A stretch of 64,000 nucleotides of DNA from Galbula dea (lineage: Eukaryota; Chordata; Aves; Piciformes; Galbulidae). The stretch spans positions 1,426,001-1,490,000 of the forward strand of contig VWZX01010095.1 in assembly GCA_013399015.1 (NCBI GenBank), given 5' to 3'. Every line of letters starts with the position of its first letter. Position 1 is the first letter of the stretch. The notes beneath the pieces are model-generated. The model made no database searches and was not told the DNA's origin. It worked only from the letters and a program-made list of their open reading frames with translations. Of this stretch, positions 58,901-64,000 are shown piece by piece. The translations under genes and the position numbers were made by a program.

Positions 58901-61900
58901 GGAGGGGAACAACCCACCACGCACCACAAAAATTCAAACCCTAAAATTCACAAATCCCACAATCCTACCTTTAAAGTAGCATTTTAAAATATTTTAAAAG
59001 TCCAAGTGCTTATCCCATGTGTAGCATTTGGACATTAAAAGCTGTGAACTCACTCTGTGCAATCCCAAGCTCCAGAATTATTCTCCATTTCATCCTCTTA
59101 GTTCTAGCTATATTGAGACTACTGCATTGCACAATGAAAAGTCAAACTCCTTGCAGCTCTGCTGTCCTAACAGCCAAATTAAATGTTTAATATTTAGGCT
59201 TTCCCTTCCCACCTCAAAATGGAACTGTTTGGGATGTTTATAGACTTGAGATAGAGTAATTTAATGTAAAATCCGCTGTAGTTCAGAAGCTACTTATGAC
59301 TCAGTTTTCCTGTAACAACGGAAATTTCCAGTCATTCAAGCATACCAGCCTCACAAGCTTGCCTTACTTTGAATGGAAGCTTCTCCAGAATAAAATTTAT
59401 TTTTCTCAGTAGAACCAGACTTATTTTTCCAGAAGTATCCGAAGATTGTGATTCTTTCCATCTTAAATGCATTTAGTCTCCTTAAAAAGTCTGAGGTCTT
59501 AAACTGTGCACCCAAGAATCTGGCAAATTCTAAAGAGCACTTTCTTTGTCTCTGATTCTTCATATGATCCAAGATTAAAATTCAGACTATACGATAGTCT
59601 TTTCTCATTAAGTGACTGAATGAAGATATACAGAGGTTATTGTCCCCCTATTACTAACTCCAGAGCCAACTGTAACCAGAAAATCCTGGTCTCACTTCTG
59701 GGAGTCAGACCACATTGTGGTATGAGAACATGTGTGGGAGCATTCCATACACCACGGACAACTTTTTCCATGAAGAAGTAAGCTGAAGATTCTTCTGCAT
59801 TTGAATCCTGACAATTAACAGTATCTGACTGATTTTCTCAACCTTTCACATGCATGGATTCCTTAGGCGAGTCTAAGGAAACACTGGATGACACCTCTGA
59901 AATAAGAGGCAAATGCAATACTTTGCGTGGAACTCACAGCTCACAAGTTTCACCAGTACTCATATATACATCCTGTATGATTAAATAGCTTACCTTGAAC
60001 TTGATTTCAGTTGTTGTTCTTGATGTTCCCCAATACCATGAAGTTCTGGTGGCACAAAGACCTCTTTATTAACATTGCTCACCCAGCTGTCCTTTGCTTT
60101 GTTTGATTTGTTCTGACTCATTTCAGCTAAAATAAGGAAACAAGAATATTGTTGTTTCCCATATGTTCATACAGGATTCCTTAAGAAGAAATACAAGTAT
60201 CTTCATTCATTCCTACGGCTATCTCAGAAGTCCATTACTCTTGAATTACGTACAGAAGTGGATCTGGTTTCTTCTGAAGAGTATTTTTCCTAATGCAACT
60301 AGAAATATCACATACTGCTCTGAATAATTCACTGTACTACTCCAGGTAGATCTGCTTTAGAGCTTAAAGTGATCCTAAATGGAGTTTCCTATGACAACCC
60401 TGGTAAAGACTGATCTTGTAGTTCTTGCAGCTAAACATTGGAAATTTCTAAGGGTGTCCTGAGAAAACAAAACCAATTAAATCATAAGAAACTGATGTTG
60501 AAGTTCTGTTAATCAAGTAATTTTTCTCTTCCTACAGCAGTAAACTGGAAGTTAGTAATAAATTGCATTTAAGCAGGTGGCTAATCCTTTATGAATAGAA
60601 TTACCACAAGAAGTTAAGGAGGTAAGAGTTAAGGAGGTAAGTATAAAAAACCCACTCGACCAAACATCCCCACCCCTCATTTGGCAAATACAAATACATT
60701 CATGTTTCTTTTCAGGGTGGGATAGAATCCTATTCTGATAGCCCCCTTCAGAGTCAAAGCATTACTTTACATTATTTCCTCTACTGCTTTTTGTACTTCA
60801 ACAGTTTGGAAATGAAGAATTTCTTAGTCTGAAAAAATAAGCAAGATCTTTATACTCATTTTTGCTATCCATAGCAGCAAGCAAAAACATCTTGACATCT
60901 AATGAGTTATTGAAACCAAGCAATTGCACATAGTTCAGAATGTACCAGTATGCCCCTTTGTTGAAGTAATAAGATTAAGAGTAATTAAGCTTCCATTAAG
61001 GTAATATGGCTGTAAGTACTTTCCTTAAAGCTACAAGTTACTGTAAAACTTACCTAGAATTTGACAGCTGGTTTTCATAACATTCAAGCCCAAACCCACA
61101 AACACGTTGCACTAGCCACCTGTGCATTTTCACATTCTTTTCTGGTTTAGGTCTTTTCTGGTTAACTTAAGGACCTCAACCCACCACACAGTAACCTAAA
61201 ACTGACTAAACTGCTGTTATCCAAATTCATCTCTGGAAATGCAGGAATTGAGATGGTGTAACATTGCAAGAGTAGACACAGGAAAACAAGGCTAAGTTTT
61301 AAGTACAAACCCTACAGAACATAGCAAGCTATAGTCCCTTCAGAGAACTCAGAGAAGTACCTTACTTGCTTCACTTAAAGTAAAATCCCTTAATAGAACT
61401 CAGGAAAAAAAAAAAGAGAATTCAAATTTCAGTAAAATCTGGTGAGAATAATAAAAGTCTTGCCCTTCTGAGTCAAAGGGATATAGTAGAACTGAAAGAA
61501 ATTAAGAGGGAATTGGGGTCAGTTTTGCTAAGGGAAAAAAAATCCCTTTCTGCACAAAGAACAAAAACTCTTCAGATTACAAAGTCAGATGCTTAGAGAC
61601 TGATAACAGAAGTTTATAAAATCCTGTACACTATATTATGTATGTTTTTGTGAACACAGATTGACTGCTCACGTTCCCTCCCAGGGATGGTGTTAATGGT
61701 GATCAGTTAAAAATCAGAAAAGGAAACAGTCACTTCTCATGAGGAATACCTTCATTATAAAGTGCCTTGAGACAGGACATAGTGCATGTTAGAGGTATGG
61801 CCTTAAAGAATTTCTAGAACAAATTAATGATGATAATAAAAAATTTTTAAAAGGACGTTAAGAAACATGCCCTCAATTTCTGAAAAAGTCTGAGGTGCAG

Positions 61901-62938
61901 GAGGCCACAGGCTGGTCCTGACCTTGAAGCCTACACATTCTGCTAGGCACTCTCACAGGCAGGATGCTGGGGAGGAGACCTTTTGGTCTGGTCCAGTAAA
62001 AAGACACTTATGTTCTCTTTTGTTTTGTTTCTCTAGAAACAAAACACTGTATTAATTTCTGATGTTAAACACAATGCATTATCTTCTTACATTCTGATTT
62101 AAAAAATATAGTTTCAGAATATAATATTTATTATCAAGTGAGCAGCAAGTTCATCAACACTAATTTAGTAGTACAGATATTGTGTGTAAATTGAGTAATG
62201 TCTGCAACTGTTACCCGGCACATAAACACTGCTGGCTTTACCAGATATTTCTAACAGATCATTCAAGGGCACCTACCACGATGTGGGGGATGGTAGGCAC
62301 ACGTGGACACAAGATGTCGGTTCTAGCTGCCAGAGCTGGCACAAATTCCAGCAGTTATAGCCACCAGCTCTACCTCATGGTCTCTGCCATTTCAAACCAA
62401 CTTGAAGTACCTCCAAGGTCTCAAAATGACCATCCAAAAATCTTGGAAATCCATAGGAAAGAGCAATTTCCTCAACCTCCAAATCTAAGAATGTTCTAGG
62501 GTAGTTCATGGGGCCTTAAATATAGAAATTAGAGTGCAGTCTAGGAATGCAGAGGGCTTTTAGTCCCACATATAAACACAAGCCAGTCCCTCCTCTTAGC
62601 CATCACCCAGAACTCTATCTATAATATCTAGCATTGGGGGAGAGGATAACTTGCAATGTAAACTACATGGAAAATCTCTTTTTTGCACAGTGTTCTGCTT
62701 GTAGAGATACCAATATCCTTCTTGTATTTCACAGACAGCAGTGTCTGAGGTTAGCTAGACTTCCAAAACAAAATGACCCAAATGCTTACCAAGAGTGGCA
62801 GGCTTCCGTCGCATGGAAGCTCTAATAATATCTGCTCCATGTATCTTATCTCTATGTCTCTTTGACTTTGCTTCATAAAACCATTGCCCACTCATATTCT
62901 TTAGCTGAACATCATCTTTGACTTTTTCTGGTAAATGC
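37777..62938 (-). CDS. SYTL2: SYTL2 (synaptotagmin-like 2, Slp2/exophilin-4), 18 coding exons, first exon off the right edge
   Basis: Eighteen exons join in phase on the minus strand: 62,938–62,790; 60,126–59,994; 57,377–57,308; 56,721–56,622; 55,619–54,744; 54,077–51,273; 50,029–49,928; 48,992–48,939; 47,818–47,771; 46,685–46,591; 44,536–44,417; 43,437–43,268; 42,741–42,639; 42,236–42,066; 40,926–40,848; 39,957–39,858; 39,103–38,898; 37,922–37,777. Together they encode 1,841 residues after a split Arg codon. The missing exon 1 should hold the start and first SHD helix (about 33 aa). Without the 935-codon exon the protein would be about 940 aa, close to human isoform 1 (934 aa). Order of parts: SHD (Rab27A/B binding, KNMSGQWFYEAKSKRHRDK), disordered linker with an RVxF-type PP1 site (KQVRFSS), giant disordered exon, then C2A and C2B. 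Slp2-a tethers Rab27 vesicles to the plasma membrane through C2A binding of phosphatidylserine/PIP2. C2A loop 3 lacks some calcium-binding acids, consistent with calcium-independent binding. Confidence 0.95.
38898..39103 (-). CDS. SYTL2: SYTL2 exon 18: C2B core
   Basis: Two hundred and six nt encode CTVLPDTSRKSRQKTRTVSK then TTNPVFNHTMVYDGFRPEDL and ELTVWDHNKLANCFLGGLRI. The C2B fold and the FLGG(L/V) motif are intact. Confidence 0.97.
39858..39957 (-). CDS. SYTL2: SYTL2 exon 17: C2B start
   Basis: One hundred nt encode [20 protein letters not shown] then LLRGNRLNSFIK. Human has [20 protein letters not shown] then SHLNSFVK. Confidence 0.97.
40848..40926 (-). CDS. SYTL2: SYTL2 exon 16: C2A–C2B junction
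   Basis: Seventy-nine nt encode ASTMPLTLENRGEMKLALQY then VPHPVG, matching human ENRGEMKLALQYVPEPVPG. Confidence 0.96.
41530..41635. repeat. A/C-rich low-complexity tract
   Basis: AAAAAGAAAAAAACC, CCAAAAAAACCCC, ACAAAACAAAC and similar, within the SYTL2 intron. No gene signal. Confidence 0.7.
42066..42236 (-). CDS. SYTL2: SYTL2 exon 15: C2A end
   Basis: One hundred and seventy-one nt (57 codons, phase 0) encode YKIVKDLLKNQSLNISVWHN then DTFGRNSFLGEVELDL and SWDWNDKTNKQINWFPLKPR. In loop 3 the first calcium-binding Asp of synaptotagmins is His (VWHND) and the last is Asn. Confidence 0.96.
42639..42741 (-). CDS. SYTL2: SYTL2 exon 14: C2A polybasic strand
   Basis: One hundred and three nt encode YVKTYLLPEKYKLGKRKTSV then KKKTLNPVYNEILR. 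The lysine-rich KRKTSVKKK stretch is the C2 beta-4 polybasic patch that binds PIP2/phosphatidylserine. Confidence 0.96.
43268..43437 (-). CDS. SYTL2: SYTL2 exon 13: start of C2A
   Basis: One hundred and seventy nt encode VSGSLMSIYSADFGNVDVKG then NIQFAIDYVEQLSELHIFIC and QCKDLAVADTKRQRSDP. It is the first half of C2A, with loop 1 acidic residues kept at VAD and SDP. Confidence 0.97.
43935..43952. repeat. Poly-T run (18 nt)
   Basis: Eighteen T in a row in a SYTL2 intron. Homopolymer, length likely variable. Confidence 0.9.
44417..44536 (-). CDS. SYTL2: SYTL2 exon 12: serine-rich pre-C2A segment
   Basis: One hundred and twenty nt (40 codons, phase 0) encode [20 protein letters not shown] then [20 protein letters not shown]. 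Human has [20 protein letters not shown] then [20 protein letters not shown]. Confidence 0.96.
45319..45442 (-). repeat. CR1 LINE fragment, antisense
   Basis: TACAAGCCAGGATGCTACTG, TTGGCCACCTGGGCACACTG, CTCATGTTCAGCTGCTGTCG and GGGCCTTTTCCACCAGACTG, then CTTTCCAGCCAC, closely follow the reverse complement of the avian CR1 segment just after the reverse transcriptase domain. It lies in the SYTL2 intron between exons 11 and 12. Confidence 0.92.
46591..46685 (-). CDS. SYTL2: SYTL2 exon 11
   Basis: Ninety-five nt with donor GTAAGT and a CTTCAG acceptor encode STVPSQPDKLFSSSEKLKGL then SKSVPSFLQEE. VPSFLQ(D/E) immediately precedes the ESDDRETD block of human SYTL2. Confidence 0.93.
47771..47818 (-). 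CDS. SYTL2: SYTL2 exon 10: 48-nt in-frame microexon
   Basis: The acceptor GCCTGAGCAG and strong donor GTGAGTAA flank exactly 48 nt. In the phase left by exon 9 the frame is open, encoding GLKPDQHQERNENAAE, and it rejoins exon 11 in phase, changing the junction residue from Val to Ile. It is probably an optional cassette. I have no human match in memory, so it rests on splice signals, length and frame. Confidence 0.75.
48939..48992 (-). CDS. SYTL2: SYTL2 exon 9
   Basis: Fifty-four nt between the acceptor CCTGCACAG and donor GTAAAT encode NKGKINNPKEELALSAED, matching human NQAKVDNQPEELVRSAED. Symmetric phase 1. Confidence 0.92.
49802..49821. repeat. Poly-A run (20 nt)
   Basis: Twenty A in a row in a SYTL2 intron, followed by ACAAAAC wording. 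It could be a retroposon tail, but no source copy is recognisable next to it. Confidence 0.85.
49928..50029 (-). CDS. SYTL2: SYTL2 exon 8
   Basis: The acceptor GTAACAG and donor GTGAGC flank 102 nt encoding GSEEELNPVLMALKRSTYRK then MPSKSLEDIPS. Human has [20 protein letters not shown] then MPSKSLEDISS. Phase 1 on both sides. Confidence 0.96.
51273..54077 (-). CDS. SYTL2: SYTL2 exon 7: 935-codon giant cassette exon
   Basis: The acceptor TTTATATTGTAG ends at 54,078. The donor ACTT|GTGAGC has its GT at 51,272. The length, 2,805 nt, is exactly 935 codons and both ends are phase 1, so the exon can be included or skipped without a frameshift. The open frame is continuous. It starts DEHQLSATTEAHEVSN and includes ADEPVSKILDWFKRSS. 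The sequence is highly charged (Glu, Lys, Ser, Asp) and predicted disordered, with no domain I recognise except an internal repeat (copies at about 51,569–51,675, 51,764–51,870, 52,085–52,190 and 52,297–52,408). Reading past the donor adds only CELFDF before a stop at 51,253. Mammalian SYTL2 has long isoforms with a corresponding large exon. Confidence 0.93.
51569..51870 (-). repeat. SYTL2: Tandem 195-bp (65-codon) in-frame duplication in SYTL2 exon 7
   Basis: A 107-bp block at 51,569–51,675 recurs at 51,764–51,870 with about eight mismatches and a 195-bp period. Each copy encodes a KSVAPS(R/K)V(S/N)GLSSALEKLMK core followed by EASETTPP. The 88 bp between the copies differ more. Confidence 0.93.
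54744..55619 (-). CDS. SYTL2: SYTL2 exon 6: disordered linker with RVxF motif
   Basis: The 876-nt exon (2 + 291 codons + 1) lies between acceptor TGTCTTGCAG and donor GTAAGT. It holds PVPKARRLIHKATD, PRGILKRSSSSSSTDSE and LKQVRFSSSM, equivalent to human PIPKARKMIYKSTD, PRGILKRNSSSSSTDSE and LKHVRFSAV. KQVRF fits the protein phosphatase 1 docking consensus; SYTL2 is catalogued as a PP1 regulatory subunit (PPP1R151, from memory). The donor phase permits joining either to exon 7 or directly to exon 8. Confidence 0.95.
56622..56721 (-). CDS. SYTL2: SYTL2 exon 5
   Basis: One hundred nt between the acceptor TCTTTTAG and donor GTAAAT encode QRRNPFNSTASGDDLGSEEL and onwards. QRRNPFNS equals human QRKNPFNS. 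Confidence 0.92.
57308..57377 (-). CDS. SYTL2: SYTL2 exon 4
   Basis: Seventy nt between the acceptor CTTTGTAG and donor GTATGG encode SSKTTSLLAKPDEKHVKAAV then SPVK. The phase matches its neighbours. It is linker sequence with weak conservation. Confidence 0.85.
57378..59993 (-). other. SYTL2: SYTL2 intron 3
   Basis: This is a 2.6-kb intron. Minus-strand open frames at 57,490–57,717 (75 codons) and 59,351–59,572 (73 codons, ending at a good GTAAGG donor) are exon-sized, but I could not pair them with an acceptor and in-frame neighbours. No transposon recognised. Confidence 0.6.
59994..60126 (-). CDS. SYTL2: SYTL2 exon 3
   Basis: The acceptor TTATTTTAG and donor GTAAGC flank 133 nt encoding AEMSQNKSNKAKDSWVSNVN then KEVFVPPEL. 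This matches human KESWVNNVNKDAFLPPEL just after the SHD. Confidence 0.95.
60127..62789 (-). other. SYTL2: SYTL2 intron 2
   Basis: A 2.7-kb AT-rich intron. Nothing beyond short unconserved open frames was seen. Confidence 0.6.
62790..62938 (-). CDS. SYTL2: SYTL2 exon 2: Slp homology domain, Rab27 binding
   Basis: The minus-strand acceptor CCTCCACAG and donor GTAAGC flank 149 nt. The product HLPEKVKDDVQLKNMSGQWF then YEAKSKRHRDKIHGADIIRA is near-identical to the SHD of human SYTL2, which binds GTP-Rab27. The exon begins with the last base of a codon (expected Arg), so an upstream exon with the start codon must lie beyond 64,000. Confidence 0.97.
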
Positions 62939-64000
62939 CTGTGGAGGGAAAAAGAAAAAAAGAATAAAAGAATGACATACACAATCTACTTACCTGCGTG
63001 AACAGAGTGAAAGTCAATTTTTTTTGCTTAGCTTGCATTTTTGGGCTGGGTTTTTTGTGGTTTTGTTTGCTTGGGAGTTTTGTTTTTTTTTAAATCCTGT
63101 CTCAGCATTCCATCTCCTGACCTGTTACTCTCCTTATTTAATTATGAAGGATGACAAGGAGCTGGAGAGGGACAGGCCTTAGCCCTGTTACCCTCAGAGC
63201 ATCAGCTGAAGCAACTCTTCCAACAGTATATATTTTGCTATGATAAACTCACAAGCAGAGACAGCTGTGGAGAAGTCTCCAGACACTGCTAATCTTGACT
63301 TCTTGCCTCCAAAAGCCACGCTTAAAATTGAGATAAGGTAGCTGGGCAGCACAAGAAAACCTGCCATAATTAAGTCCATGGCTGTTTTGGGGCTCAGATG
63401 TCTTTTCGGGCTGTTCACATAGCACTACTTGTACACACACATTCCAAAAGCACACTGGAAAGGTGGTGCCATTTTTCCCATACTTTATACAAAACCCCTT
63501 CTATTAATACAAGTTACAAAGAAGACAGCATCACATAAAAGAAACAACAAAATAAGTTTGTGCAGTTTATTAACCTACATGTATCCATTGCATGAATTGC
63601 AGCCATTTTAAGTTCTGTGAAGCAAATTTTTTACTAATTTGTTTACAGGCCTCAGGGTCACTCTGCTTTCATGAAGCATACTTTAACAGCATAAGGAACT
63701 GCTCTATGCAATTCAAGAGGTTGTTTTCTCTCCTTGTTCAGCATATAACATGTTAGGCATATGCTTATACGTAGCCTGGAGACTAACCTGCAGATCAGGA
63801 AAGTTACTACACAGATTTAGAGTACTTAAAAAAAAAAAGTCAAGTGAGGCTTCATCTGCTTTCAGCAAACAAGCTAATAACAGAGTCCAGGGGAAATCAA
63901 AACTAATCAAGTTACTCAGAGATTTTAAGGCTAAACACAGTCCACATTTCTGTGGGGTGGTGCTACCTTCCACAGGCCTAATGGCCCATCATAGAACCAT
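62939..64000 (-). other. SYTL2: SYTL2 intron 1 (truncated by window end)
   Basis: Sequence upstream of the SHD exon. The first coding exon, expected to begin MIDLSFLTEEE-like, was not found here and should lie further right. The last 15 bases (ATCATAGAACCAT) look like the first bases of an antisense CR1, but too little is present to call it. Confidence 0.6.

Noticed and set aside
59351..59572. 73-codon minus-strand frame ending at a GTAAGG donor in SYTL2 intron 3
   Set aside because: No convincing acceptor that keeps phase with exon 3, and the flanking exons already join in frame with each other.
63986..64000. Possible start of an antisense CR1 at the window end (ATCATAGAACCAT)
   Set aside because: Too few bases are present to support a repeat call.

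Overview
This window is vertebrate nuclear DNA, almost certainly from a bird. The genes are split by GT-AG introns, the background is AT-rich with two CpG islands, and there are several avian-type CR1 retroposon fragments. The order DLG2 – TMEM126A – CREBZF – SYTL2, with orientations −, +, −, −, matches the order I recall for human chromosome 11q14. No bacterial, phage or CRISPR-like system is present.

Layout. (1) 1–about 24,300 is the 5' part of DLG2 on the minus strand. It is nearly all intron, with one recognisable 132-nt coding exon (10,349–10,480) that encodes most of the L27 domain. (2) 23,900–24,720 is a CpG island and probable bidirectional promoter with two CCAAT boxes, a CACGTG E-box and a YY1-type AAGATGGCGGC site. 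From it TMEM126A runs rightwards: a non-coding exon 1, then four coding exons (25,760–30,123) giving 210 aa. (3) CREBZF is convergent with it. Its coding region is one exon (35,071–35,970, minus) inside a second CpG island, with a long probable 3'UTR to about 31,980. (4) From 37,777 to the right edge is SYTL2 on the minus strand. I could place 18 coding exons with matching splice phases, from the Rab27-binding SHD exon (62,790–62,938) to the stop of the C2B domain (37,777). The first coding exon lies beyond position 64,000. One exon is a 2,805-nt phase-symmetric cassette (51,273–54,077) and another is a 48-nt symmetric microexon.

The four genes do unrelated jobs. DLG2 is a synaptic MAGUK scaffold. 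TMEM126A is a mitochondrial inner-membrane protein of complex I biogenesis. CREBZF is an atypical bZIP regulator. SYTL2 is a Rab27 effector for vesicle docking. They are linked by conserved synteny and, for DLG2/TMEM126A, by a shared promoter. The best leads are in SYTL2: a degenerate repeat family inside the giant exon with two young tandem copies, symmetric alternative exons, a read-through stop just past the giant exon, and a candidate frame-breaking exon. Other leads are the single TMEM126 gene, the apparent lack of CCDC89 between CREBZF and SYTL2, and a CR1 nested inside an older LTR-like element.
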